Positions 8,583 through 17,046 of a stretch of DNA of 64,000 bases are shown piece by piece; positions within the stretch are counted from its first letter, which is position 1, and each line of letters starts with the position of its first letter. The stretch comes from Collinsella aerofaciens (GTDB taxonomy: Bacteria; Actinomycetota; Coriobacteriia; Coriobacteriales; Coriobacteriaceae): NCBI RefSeq assembly GCF_963360655.1, contig NZ_OY725712.1:992001-1056000 (forward strand), read 5' to 3'. A program made the translations under genes and the position numbers. Under the pieces are notes generated by a model, which did no database searches, was not told the DNA's origin, and saw only the letters and a list, made by a program, of their open reading frames with translations.

Positions 8583-9572
8583 CTATGCTTGAGCGGCCAG
8601 TTCGGCCTTAGCTTTCTTCAACATGGCGTCGAGATCCTCGGAGGAATCCGAAGGAACCTTGCGGACCTCGAACTTGACGCCCTTGGCCTTGAGGGCCTCG
8701 AGAGTCTTAACGTCGTCATCGCCCATGGCGACGGCGTTGGTGACGACGACCTTGCCCTTGGAGTGAGCCATGGAACCGATGTTGACTTCCTTGATGTCGA
8801 CGCCGGCCTCGATGGCCTTGAGCAGATCCTGCGGGTTCTCGAAGAGCAGCATGGCCTTGGTGTCACCAAAGCGCGTGTCCTTGACGACCTCGGCCATCTT
8901 CTTGATGGGCACGACGTTGGCATGGACTCCCGGAGGGGCAGCCTGCTCGATCATGGTCTTGCGGAGCTCGTCGTGAGCAACGCCGTCGGAAACCACGATG
9001 ATGCGGTTGGGGTTGATCCGCTTGGTCCACGTGGTGGCCACCTGACCATGAAGCAGACGGGTGTCGATACGGACGTGGGCAATCTTGATGTGCCCGTCGC
9101 CGATGACCGTTCCCGGAGGGATGGCGCCTGCAGGAGCAGCGGCGGCCGCAGCCGGCTTCTTCTCCTCGGGCTCCAGAGACTCGGGCTTGACGCGCACGCC
9201 AGCCTTAGCCTCAGTCACGAGATGTTTTGCGATCGCATGTGCAGTGTTCTTTGCGTCAAAGCGCTGCGAATATGCCTCGATGAGCATAGGCAGGTTGACA
9301 CCGGTGACGATAGCCCAGGAATCATGGCCCTCGATGAGCCCGCTGATCTGGTTGAACGGCGTGCCGCCCCACAGATCAACGAGGAAGAGCACCTGCTCCT
9401 GGTCCTCGAAGGAAGCGATTGCTTCCTCGACCTTGGCACGGAAGTCGTCGGGGCCCATGCTCGGCTCGAGCGAGACCACGGCAACAGACGGCTGATCGCC
9501 AAAGACCATCGAGCCCGTCTGCTTGATTCCAGCTGCCAAGTCCCCGTGGCTAGCAAGAACAATACTTACCAT
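8583..9572 (-). CDS. manX: PTS mannose-class fused IIA-IIB protein
   Basis: A 329-residue cytoplasmic protein from ATG 9572, eight bases after GGAGG. The IIA domain (residues 1-~125) has the phospho-accepting His9 in MVSIVLASHGDLAAG and LVDLWGGTPFN. An Ala/Pro/Lys linker (~130-155) joins it to the IIB domain, whose active His175 lies in HVRIDTRLLHGQVATTWTKR. HPr phosphorylates IIA, IIA passes the phosphate to IIB, and IIB to the incoming sugar. It is the first gene of the operon; the AT-rich 337-bp upstream region holds its promoter. Confidence 0.95.
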   Translation of the reverse strand: MVSIVLASHGDLAAGIKQTGSMVFGDQPSVAVVSLEPSMGPDDFRAKVEEAIASFEDQEQVLFLVDLWGGTPFNQISGLIEGHDSWAIVTGVNLPMLIEAYSQRFDAKNTAHAIAKHLVTEAKAGVRVKPESLEPEEKKPAAAAAAPAGAIPPGTVIGDGHIKIAHVRIDTRLLHGQVATTWTKRINPNRIIVVSDGVAHDELRKTMIEQAAPPGVHANVVPIKKMAEVVKDTRFGDTKAMLLFENPQDLLKAIEAGVDIKEVNIGSMAHSKGKVVVTNAVAMGDDDVKTLEALKAKGVKFEVRKVPSDSSEDLDAMLKKAKAELAAQA

Positions 9573-9909
9573 CACATAACCTCCTTTTTGTCTACGTATT
9601 TCCTACACGACATGAAGGAAGTATACCTGTTTGGTTTGTGGAATTATAGCTAAATTCGCAAAAGGTTGGATTATTTGTTTAAACGTCTAAGTTTGTTACA
9701 AATTGATTACGTTGCCGGTTTACAGCTTATTGCCTGCTAAAACGTGATTTGCTGATTGCTTTCAAAGACATATAAAGGTGCACTGTTCGTTAAGACCGCT
9801 TTTAGGTGGATCCCAATGCGTCTGCGTGCCACCATTTTGTTTAAACAGACATGACTTGACTAACCGAAGCAAATATGTTTAGAACTCTAGCCCATGTAGT
9901 CATTGGATG
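9573..9909 (-). promoter_or_regulatory. AT-rich promoter region of the mannose PTS operon with a repeated 11-mer
   Basis: This gene-free stretch is clearly AT-richer than its surroundings. TTTGTTTAAAC occurs at 9674-9684 and at 9836-9846, followed by GTCT in one case and AGAC in the other. Such repetition upstream of a PTS operon suggests regulator binding, but no known consensus could be assigned. The end of hypA borders it on the left. Confidence 0.45.
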
Positions 9910-10338
9910 TTAGGCGATGTGGAGAGGGTTGGCGGCGTCGACGGCATCGGGGGCGTCGGAAGGACCGTCGGGGACAGCGTCTGCCGGGTCCTCGTCGGGG
10001 GTCTCGATCTGTTTGATCATGACCTCTTGGCCCTGCAGCAAATAGGTCTCGCCGCTACCGCAATGGGGACAGGTCTTGCCGTGCTCGACCGTCGCGTAGT
10101 CGCGGCCGCACGCCTCGCAATGCGTCACGGCCTCGACAGGCTCCACGATAAGCTCCGCGCCCTGCGTGATAGGCTTTTTATCCGCCGCCCAGCGCCAAGC
10201 GTCGAGTAGTAGATCGGGGACGACGCCCGAGACCTCGCCCAGCAGCAGCGTGACGCTCGAAACGCGACGCACGCCATGAGCGCGCGCCACATTCTCAACA
10301 TCGCGAATGATGTGATAGACGATTCCGAGCTCGTGCAC
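9910..10338 (-). CDS. hypA: Hydrogenase/urease nickel incorporation protein HypA
   Basis: A 142-residue protein starting at GTG 10338 (MHELGIVYHIIRDVENVARA) behind GGAAGGA. His2 and the following Glu form the conserved nickel site, and CEAC...CPHC is the zinc-binding pair of CxxC motifs. HypA delivers nickel to [NiFe]-hydrogenase large subunits, usually with HypB. The acidic, Pro/Ala/Asp-rich tail after residue ~115 is longer than usual. Unusually, it lies 31 kb from hypF-C-D-E and no hypB is present in the window. Confidence 0.93.
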   Translation of the reverse strand: MHELGIVYHIIRDVENVARAHGVRRVSSVTLLLGEVSGVVPDLLLDAWRWAADKKPITQGAELIVEPVEAVTHCEACGRDYATVEHGKTCPHCGSGETYLLQGQEVMIKQIETPDEDPADAVPDGPSDAPDAVDAANPLHIA

Positions 10339-10350
10339 TTTTAATTCCTT

Positions 10351-10372
10351 CCGCCGTTCTACCGAACGGCGG
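10351..10372. repeat. Palindrome, family G copy, in the hypA 5' region
   Basis: CCGCCGTTC and GAACGGCGG form a near-perfect hairpin 13 bp upstream of the hypA start. An almost identical 22-bp hairpin lies between hypD and hypE at 45398-45419, and both are followed within about 10 bases by a GACGCTGCGC string. The remaining 160 bp up to the oxidoreductase stop shows nothing I can assign. Confidence 0.65.
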
Positions 10373-10532
10373 TCGGCTTGACGCTGCGCGAGCCCCAGAC
10401 GGGCGATCTGCCTTTCAATCGTCGGGCATGGGCAAAAGCCCTATGCCCTCCTCTTTCAAGGCACCTCGCCACGCCTGGGACTCGCTCGCTGTCCAACCGC
10501 TCTCTGCGCCGTTCTCCTGCTTGTTGCGTTTC

Positions 10533-13310
10533 TTACTTCTTCCCGAATTTAATCTTGATGGCGCGCTTGAGCGCGTACTTGCCCAGGCTTGGAAGCTTTT
10601 GCTCGTATTTGACCATCGTGGAGCACTCGGGGCGGTCGCGATCCAGATGGATGGCGTCGAACGCGCACTTGGTGGTGCACAGGCCGCAGCCGATGCACTT
10701 GTTGGGGTCGACGATCGAGGCACCGCAGCCCAGGCAACGGGCGGTCTCGGCGCGCACCTGCTCTTCGGTAAAGGTCTCGACGTACTCGCTAAACGGCGCG
10801 GCCTTCTCGCGCTCGCGGTCAACGTGGGCAACCTCGCGGCTCGCGTTGTCGTAGCCCTCGAGCACAACGTCGTCGCGGTCGAGCGCGGTGTAGCGGCGCT
10901 GGTTGCGGCCGATGGTGAGCGTGGAGCCCGGCTGCACAAAGCGGTGGATGGACACGGCGGCCTCGTGACCGGCAGCGATGGCGTCGATGGCAAAGCTCGG
11001 ACCGGTGTAGACGTCGCCCCCCACAAAGATGTCGGGCTCGGCGGTCTGGTAGGTCTGGGGATCGGCAAGGACGCCCTGGCCGCGGCCGAGCTCCACCTTG
11101 GAGCCAGCTAGCAAGTCGCCCCACACAATGGACTGGCCAATCGACATGACCACGCGGTCGGCGTCGACGCGGCGCAGGTCATTCTCGTCGTACTCGGGCG
11201 CAAACCGGCCCTTGTCGTCAAAGACACGCGTGCAGCGCTTGAAGGTGATACCACACACACGGCCGGTCTCGTCCAGATGGACCTCCTTGGGACCCCAACC
11301 GCAGCTGATGTGCGCGCCGTCCTCAATGGCCTCGCGACGCTCCTCCTCGCTGGCGGGCATCTGGGCCTCGCTCTCCAAGCAGAACATCTCAACATGCTCG
11401 GAGCCCAGACGGCAGGCGTTGCGGGCAACATCGATGGCCACGTTGCCGCCGCCCACCACGATAGTGCGGCCGGACAGGGTATCGATCTTGCCGCTGTTGA
11501 CCTCGCGCAAAAAGTCGACGGCTACGGTCACGTCCTCGGCATCCTCGCCCGGAATACCGGCGAGGCGGCCACCCTGGCAGCCGATGGCAACATAAAAGGC
11601 CTTAAAGCCCTGCGCGCGCAGTTCGTCGAGCGTCACGTCGCGACCGACCTCCACGCCATAGCGGAACTCGGCACCCATCAGGCGAATGACCTCGACCTCG
11701 GCCTCGATAACATCCTTCTGCAGCTTAAAGCTGGGAATACCGTAAGTGAGCATACCGCCCGGGCGCTCGTTCTTCTCGAATACGACGGGCTTGTAGCCCT
11801 TCTCGGCCAGATAGAAAGCGCAGGACAGACCGGCCGGGCCGGCACCGATGATGGCGATCTTCTGGTCGAAGCCGCCGGCACGCGTCGGGGTCACCACAGG
11901 CGGGACATAGCGGGTCGCGGCATCCAGATCGCGCTGGGCGATAAACTTCTTGACCTCGTCGATAGCCACGGCGGCGTCCACACGGCCGCGGGTGCAGGCA
12001 TCCTCACAGCGGCGGTTGCACACACGGCCGCAGATAGCGGGCAGCGGGTTCTCGCGCTTGATGAGCGCCAGCGCCTCGTCATAGCGACCCTGAGCCGCGA
12101 GCTTCAAATAGCCCTGAACGGCGACATGCGCGGGGCAGGCCGTCTTGCAGGGAGCGGTGCCGGACTCATGCGTCTCGATGCGGTTGTCGTTGCGGTAGTT
12201 GGGCGACCACTTGGTGTGGTCCCACTTGGTGGCATCGGGCAGCTCCTGGCGCGGATACTCGGGCACCTGTCCGCCGGCCTTTTTGCTGCAGAGCTTCTGG
12301 CCCAGCTTAGCGGCACCGGCCGGGCACACCTCAACGCAGCGACCGCAGGCCACGCACTTGTCCTTTTCGACCTTGGCGACATAGGCCGAGCGCGACAGGT
12401 TGGGCGTGTTGAACAGCTGCGAGGTGCGCAGGGCATAGCACACGTTGACGTTGCAATTGCAGATGGCGAAGATCTTGTTCTCGCCGTCGATGTTGGTGAT
12501 CTGGTGCACAAAGCCGTTGTCCTCGGCCTGGCGCAGGATGTCGTAAACCTCGTCGCGGGTCACGTAATGGCCACGATCAGTCTCGACCACGTAGTCGGCC
12601 ATATCGCCCACGGCGATGCACCAATCGGCCGGGTCGTCGGCGCAGCCCTCGCCCATCACGCGACGGCTCGCGCGGCAGCTGCAGGTGCTGGCGGCATACT
12701 TACCCTCGTATTTGTCGAGCCAGTGCTCGATATGCTCAATAGGCACCGAGGTGCTCGCGGCGTCGATGGCCTTCTCGACCGGAATGACGTGCATGCCGAT
12801 ACCGGCGCCTCCGGGCGGCACCATCGGCGTGGCCTTGGACAGCGGTCCCTTGGACGCCTGCTCAAAGAACTTGGCATAGACCGGATGCTCCTCGAGCTGG
12901 CTCACGCGCATGTTGAGGAACTCGGCAGAACCCGGCACCAGCATGGGCAGCACCCACTGCTTGGCGCGCTCGGGGTTTTCCCAGTTGTACTCGAGCAGAC
13001 CCGTGTAGCTCATGTCGTCGAGCATCTTCTCGATCTGGGCCTCGGGCATGCCGGTGAGCTTGACCATCTCGGGCAACGTATAGGGACGGCGCATCTTCAT
13101 CTTGCAGAGCACTTCGGCCTGCTCGTCGGTCGCGGCCTCGGCAAACGACCAGTACTCGTAGCCCAGCAGCTCGTCGCGATGCAGCAGACGGTTGGTGCAG
13201 TGCTCGCACAGCTTGACGATGGCCTCGCGCGGATGCTCCGGCAGCGGCGGCACGAACTCCGAACCGATGTCGGGCTCGGTGTAGCTAATCCCCGGTCCGT
13301 TGAGAATCAT
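10533..13310 (-). CDS. Large Fe-S/FAD oxidoreductase (GltD-like NAD(P)-linked module with ferredoxin domains)
   Basis: A 925-residue cytoplasmic protein from ATG 13310 (AAGGGA six bases upstream). An N-terminal ~300-residue region has a Cys cluster (STCSCRASRR, CNCNVNVCYA). A [4Fe-4S] ferredoxin motif follows (KCVACGRCVEVCPAGAAKL), then a glutamate-synthase-small-subunit-like region with CKTACPAHVAVQGYLKL and CGRVCNRRCEDAC. Next come an FAD site (IAIIGAGPAGLSCAFYLAEK) and an NAD(P) site (IVVGGGNVAIDVARNA). Near the C-terminus is another ferredoxin-like motif (CIGCGLCTTKCAFDAI). It most likely shuttles electrons between NAD(P)H, flavin and ferredoxin-type acceptors. Divergent from a TetR gene, which probably represses it. 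Substrate unknown. Confidence 0.85.
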   Translation of the reverse strand: MILNGPGISYTEPDIGSEFVPPLPEHPREAIVKLCEHCTNRLLHRDELLGYEYWSFAEAATDEQAEVLCKMKMRRPYTLPEMVKLTGMPEAQIEKMLDDMSYTGLLEYNWENPERAKQWVLPMLVPGSAEFLNMRVSQLEEHPVYAKFFEQASKGPLSKATPMVPPGGAGIGMHVIPVEKAIDAASTSVPIEHIEHWLDKYEGKYAASTCSCRASRRVMGEGCADDPADWCIAVGDMADYVVETDRGHYVTRDEVYDILRQAEDNGFVHQITNIDGENKIFAICNCNVNVCYALRTSQLFNTPNLSRSAYVAKVEKDKCVACGRCVEVCPAGAAKLGQKLCSKKAGGQVPEYPRQELPDATKWDHTKWSPNYRNDNRIETHESGTAPCKTACPAHVAVQGYLKLAAQGRYDEALALIKRENPLPAICGRVCNRRCEDACTRGRVDAAVAIDEVKKFIAQRDLDAATRYVPPVVTPTRAGGFDQKIAIIGAGPAGLSCAFYLAEKGYKPVVFEKNERPGGMLTYGIPSFKLQKDVIEAEVEVIRLMGAEFRYGVEVGRDVTLDELRAQGFKAFYVAIGCQGGRLAGIPGEDAEDVTVAVDFLREVNSGKIDTLSGRTIVVGGGNVAIDVARNACRLGSEHVEMFCLESEAQMPASEEERREAIEDGAHISCGWGPKEVHLDETGRVCGITFKRCTRVFDDKGRFAPEYDENDLRRVDADRVVMSIGQSIVWGDLLAGSKVELGRGQGVLADPQTYQTAEPDIFVGGDVYTGPSFAIDAIAAGHEAAVSIHRFVQPGSTLTIGRNQRRYTALDRDDVVLEGYDNASREVAHVDREREKAAPFSEYVETFTEEQVRAETARCLGCGASIVDPNKCIGCGLCTTKCAFDAIHLDRDRPECSTMVKYEQKLPSLGKYALKRAIKIKFGKK

Positions 13311-13404
13311 GGTTGTCCCTTCTCTTGCCACAGCCCGGCGAGACCGCGGCGCCCCTCTTTTTTTTGCAGGCCGGGCATGCCCCCATGCCGTTCACCCGCC
13401 ATTG

Positions 13405-13442
13405 TTGACATTGTGTCAAAAATAGTATTGACGAACCGTCAA
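13405..13442. promoter_or_regulatory. Two tandem 15-bp palindromes, candidate TetR operators
   Basis: TTGACATTGTGTCAA (13405-13419) and TTGACGAACCGTCAA (13428-13442) are each perfect 6-3-6 palindromes with the same outer TTGAC/GTCAA half-sites, centred 23 bp apart. They lie in the 190-bp gap between the divergent oxidoreductase and TetR genes, the usual place for TetR self-regulation. Confidence 0.7.
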
Positions 13443-13500
13443 CAATATTCAAGACTGTTAGGCGAACGGTCAGGCAAAAGAGGATGAAAGGCGGCAAAAC

Positions 13501-14163
13501 ATGGGCAACAACACAGCAGGTACCTCTGTGGTCGATGCCGTCCCCGCATCCGATAGCGCGGCAAAGCGCCTGACGGGCGACGAACGCCGTCGCGAGATCC
13601 TCGATGCCGTGCGCACCGTAAGCTCCGAGCTGGGCGTGTCCCACCTATCGGTATCGGCCGTGACCAAGCGAGCCGGCTGCACGCGTTCATTGTTCTACCA
13701 CTACTTCGCCGACATGGACGCCGCCGTCACCGCTGTTATGGACGAGGCGATCGACGGCTTTATCTCCGAACTCGAGCGGTGGAACGCCGACCGCACCGTC
13801 GGTGATATCGAGGGCGCGCTCGACACCGTCGCCCCGCTCTTTAAGCGCCTGGTCGCCAGCGGCCACGAGCTGCCGAGCACGCTTACCTCGAGCAGCGGCG
13901 CGCTCTACGGCGGCTTTTTGCACAACGTGGTCCAGCGCGTGGCGCAGTATATCTGCGACACCACCGTAGTGGATTTTGTCGCCCATCATGAGCTACGCAT
14001 CGACCATGTCTACGAGACGTTCTACACCCTCATCATGGGCCTTTTGATGTATATCCGCACACACCCCGATGTGCCCGACGAGACGGTCAAGGAAATCATC
14101 GCCTCGACACTCCACATCGAGGGCTATACCGCCAAGTATCCGGAGCGCAAGCCCCAGAACTGA
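13501..14163 (+). CDS. TetR/AcrR family transcriptional regulator
   Basis: A 220-residue regulator. After a ~25-residue flexible leader, residues ~28-75 form the TetR helix-turn-helix (RREILDAVRTVSSELGVSHL, then VTKRAGCTRSLFYHYFADMD). The C-terminal ligand domain is not similar to any subgroup I can name. It is divergent from the large oxidoreductase and 63 bp upstream of a membrane protein gene on the same strand, so it probably controls both through the palindromes at 13405-13442. Confidence 0.9.
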   Translation: MGNNTAGTSVVDAVPASDSAAKRLTGDERRREILDAVRTVSSELGVSHLSVSAVTKRAGCTRSLFYHYFADMDAAVTAVMDEAIDGFISELERWNADRTVGDIEGALDTVAPLFKRLVASGHELPSTLTSSSGALYGGFLHNVVQRVAQYICDTTVVDFVAHHELRIDHVYETFYTLIMGLLMYIRTHPDVPDETVKEIIASTLHIEGYTAKYPERKPQN

Positions 14164-14226
14164 CGACATTTGGCCAAACTGCCCGCGATCAGAAGAGGGG
14201 CCGCGGGCGTGTGAAAGGAGAGCAGC

Positions 14227-15234
14227 ATGCTGTTCGATGTTTGGGGTAGCAATACCCTTATCCACTGGGCAGGCTGGGCCATGGTCTTTATTGGCCTGAT
14301 CGTGCTCAACGAGGTCGGCCGCCGCACTAAGCTGGGCGCGGCAATCATCTTTGGCGTGGCCCCGCTGGCCATGACCATCTACTGCGTCGCCATCGCCATC
14401 GGCGTTTCGCAGGGTGCCGAGTGGGCGCTCACCAACCCCACCCATGTGTACCAGAACAGCTGGTTCCACTACGCCAAGGTATACGCGGCGCTGGCCGGTT
14501 GCTGGGGCTTCATTGCCATTAAGTACCAGTGGGGCAAGATCGGCAAGGCGCATTGGTTCCGCGCATGGCCGTTTGTGATCGTCGCCATCAACATCATGAT
14601 CGCCGTCGTGTCCGACTTCGAGAGCGCCTATCACTTCTTTGTCCTGGGCCAGTCCACTTGGGTCACCTCCGAGGGTGCTACGCAGCTTGCCGGCTGGAAC
14701 AACGTGTTCAACGGCATCGCCGGTCTCATCAACATCTTCTGCATGACCGGCTGGTGGAGCGTCTACGCCTCCGAGGACAAGACCGACATGTTGTGGCCCG
14801 ACATGACCTGGGTCTACATCATCGCCTACGATATCTGGAACTTCTGCTACACCTACAACTGCCTGCCCACCCACTCCTGGTTCTGCGGCTTTGCGCTGCT
14901 GCTGGCGCCCACCGTCGCCGCCTTTATCTGGAACAAGGGCGGCTGGATCCAGAACCGCGCCTTTACGCTTGCTATTTGGTGCATGTTTGCCCAGGTGTTC
15001 CCGTACTTCCAGGAGGAGTCCATCTTTGTGACCCACTCCACGCTCGACCCCGGCGCCGCCACCGCGGTCTCGATTGCCGCGCTGATCGCCAACGTCGCCG
15101 CGATCATCTACATCGCCTACCGTGCCAAGAAGCTCGGCCGCAATCCCTACAAGCAGGATGTCTTTGAGGGCACCAGCGATTGGGAGAAGGCTACTGCTCG
15201 CCGCGCCAAGGTGGATTACGCGCACGCCGAGTAA
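14227..15234 (+). CDS. Polytopic membrane protein of unknown function (DUF5692-like)
   Basis: A 335-residue protein with about nine hydrophobic segments and many Trp and Tyr residues, such as WGSNTLIHWAGWAMVFIGLI, MTWVYIIAYDIWNFCYTYNC and QVFPYFQEESIFVTHSTLDP. It resembles an uncharacterised family I recall as DUF5692, seen in Coriobacteriia; that name needs a profile search. The AGGAG site is six bases before ATG 14227. Co-location with the TetR gene and the Fe-S/FAD oxidoreductase suggests one inducible redox or transport function. Confidence 0.75.
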   Translation: MLFDVWGSNTLIHWAGWAMVFIGLIVLNEVGRRTKLGAAIIFGVAPLAMTIYCVAIAIGVSQGAEWALTNPTHVYQNSWFHYAKVYAALAGCWGFIAIKYQWGKIGKAHWFRAWPFVIVAINIMIAVVSDFESAYHFFVLGQSTWVTSEGATQLAGWNNVFNGIAGLINIFCMTGWWSVYASEDKTDMLWPDMTWVYIIAYDIWNFCYTYNCLPTHSWFCGFALLLAPTVAAFIWNKGGWIQNRAFTLAIWCMFAQVFPYFQEESIFVTHSTLDPGAATAVSIAALIANVAAIIYIAYRAKKLGRNPYKQDVFEGTSDWEKATARRAKVDYAHAE

Positions 15235-15301
15235 CATGTTGGTCGCTGTTGGCGCCTGGGCATAGGCCCGCTCGCCAGATTATTTACCCAATGTCTCGCA
15301 G

Positions 15302-15341
15302 AGCCCCCGGAAAGCGTTTCACTCGCTTTCCGGGGGCTTTT
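15302..15341 (+). terminator. Strong rho-independent terminator
   Basis: AGCCCCCGGAAAGCG pairs perfectly with CGCTTTCCGGGGGCT around a 7-nt loop, followed by TTT. It ends the TetR/membrane-protein transcript. Confidence 0.9.
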
Positions 15342-15470
15342 GTCATTGCGTCTCTATTCATCTATTCAAAAACATGCGCATATATAAAATCGGATTTCAA
15401 ATCATGCGGCGGCTCTATGGAGTCCCGTTTTTGGGTACAGTGTTGTCCCGATATTGAGCTTGGGGGATAT

Positions 15471-16973
15471 ATGAAAGATGAGACGATGGGCCAAGAGGAT
15501 GCAGCCCAAGATGCAGAAGCGTGTGCCGAGGCCCTGGAGAGCCTAGACCAGATCGCGCTGGCCGAGATTGCGTTTGACGATTCGAGCGTTGATGTGCAGG
15601 ATAAGCCGGAAATCGAGGCGCAGCCCGATGATCGGGATGCAAAAGACGATGGCGCCGCGCCCGCCGAAGACGAGGCGGGGCACGAGGAATCCGAATGCGA
15701 GGCCGACGGCCAGCCCGGATCCGACACGAGCGAGGAAACCATCTTGCTCGACAACTTGCCGGCCGAAGATTCGCTGACCCGCGAGCTCCCTGGCTTAGGC
15801 TCTGCGCCTGCCGTGGACGAGACCATCGCCATGGGCGATATTCCCCTACCGTCCGTTCCTTCGGCACGCGAAGCCGAGGTTCGTCATCGTAAGATGTCGC
15901 CCAGGCGCCGCAACCTGATGGTTGCCGGCGTTGTGGCCGTCGCGCTCGTCGCCGGCGGCGCAGGCTATGCTGCCTGGAACGGATATCAGCAAGAGCAGGC
16001 TGCCGCTGTCGCCGCCAGTGCGCACACGATGATGTCGGTGCAAATTGGCGTACATGCCGCGGGGCTCGACTGCTCCACCGGCTCAAAGATCCCCGTGCAG
16101 GTGAGTGGCCAGGACTCCGACGGCTCCTCTGTGAGCGAAACGCTCTACGTTGACGAGCACGGTCGCGGCATTAAGCTGCTGCCCGGCGATTACACGCTCT
16201 CCATTGCTGGATCCCCCATCGCGGAAGACGGCACCATCTACACCGTCCCGACCACCAAGGCGCAGGTCACCATTAAGAGCGATGGGCAGGATCTGCGCGC
16301 TCAAGCCACCTTTAAGCTCAAGGTACCTTCGGCCGACACGGTGACTGACGACCAGATCGATGCCGCCGCCAAGTATGCCGAGGAAGGGGGCGCAAGCTCT
16401 GCCGCCGCGGCAAAGATACTCCAGCAGGCGGCAATTACGCGCCGTGATGCCGCCGCCAACGCCGTAAGCGCAAGCGAGGCACAGTCCGCCCGCGATGTCG
16501 ACGCTCGGCACAAGGCGACGAACCTGTATCAGCTCGATATTCCGGTTGAGTGGTATGGCAAGGTCGCGACCTGGCAAAACGGCAGCACGCTGTGCATCTA
16601 TCTGGGCGATGACACCAATACGCCAATCGTGACACTTGTCGCAGTGCGCGACGGCGAGACCTTTATGCCCGACGACGGCGATACGGTTTTGGGCACGGTC
16701 AGCCTAGGCAACGGCTACACCGTCTACGCCAGCGGCCCTGTCTATCCGTACGTGATTCCGCAAACCGTTAATGGATGCACGCAGGACCCTGTGTCGACCT
16801 ACCCCATGGACACGGCCATTGAGCTTGTCGAGCTTACGACCGGCAACCGCTACACCTATAGCCAGATTAAGAACGACCTGGTCGGTAAAGACGGCAACGC
16901 AGACGCCGCGACCAAACTCGAGACCGACTACCTCGCCCAGATTCTCCTGCCGAGCATCAAAGCCCAGGACTAG
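15471..16973 (+). CDS. Membrane-anchored protein with acidic cytoplasmic domain and extracytoplasmic domain, function unknown
   Basis: A 500-residue protein. ATG 15471 is chosen because TGGGGGAT lies just before it; longer in-frame extensions cross the upstream terminator. Residues 1-~145 are very acidic and low in complexity. A basic stop-transfer segment (RKMSPRRRN) precedes one membrane helix at ~148-169 (LMVAGVVAVALVAGGAGYAA). The ~330-residue outer part includes a β-rich stretch (VSETLYVDEHGRGIKLLPGD), an Ala-rich helix and a C-terminal domain with four scattered Cys. I recognise no family. Domain order resembles membrane-bound zinc-ribbon-less regulators of cell-envelope function, which is only a guess. 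Confidence 0.75.
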   Translation: MKDETMGQEDAAQDAEACAEALESLDQIALAEIAFDDSSVDVQDKPEIEAQPDDRDAKDDGAAPAEDEAGHEESECEADGQPGSDTSEETILLDNLPAEDSLTRELPGLGSAPAVDETIAMGDIPLPSVPSAREAEVRHRKMSPRRRNLMVAGVVAVALVAGGAGYAAWNGYQQEQAAAVAASAHTMMSVQIGVHAAGLDCSTGSKIPVQVSGQDSDGSSVSETLYVDEHGRGIKLLPGDYTLSIAGSPIAEDGTIYTVPTTKAQVTIKSDGQDLRAQATFKLKVPSADTVTDDQIDAAAKYAEEGGASSAAAAKILQQAAITRRDAAANAVSASEAQSARDVDARHKATNLYQLDIPVEWYGKVATWQNGSTLCIYLGDDTNTPIVTLVAVRDGETFMPDDGDTVLGTVSLGNGYTVYASGPVYPYVIPQTVNGCTQDPVSTYPMDTAIELVELTTGNRYTYSQIKNDLVGKDGNADAATKLETDYLAQILLPSIKAQD

Positions 16974-17046
16974 CCTGGCGCAGCAAGGTGCTCCCCAACC
17001 GTGATGAAGGAGCCAGGAGGTCCTGATCCCACAGGTCCATAGATGA

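Noticed and set aside
9815-9850. Sigma-54-like TGGCACG sequence on the minus strand of the PTS promoter
   Set aside because: The -12 GC lies one base too close to the -24 GG, and no intact sigma-54 activator gene is nearby.
15180-15470. N-terminal extension of the acidic membrane protein back to 15180
   Set aside because: It would overlap the end of the previous gene and cross a perfect terminator (15302-15341); a strong ribosome site lies just before 15471.
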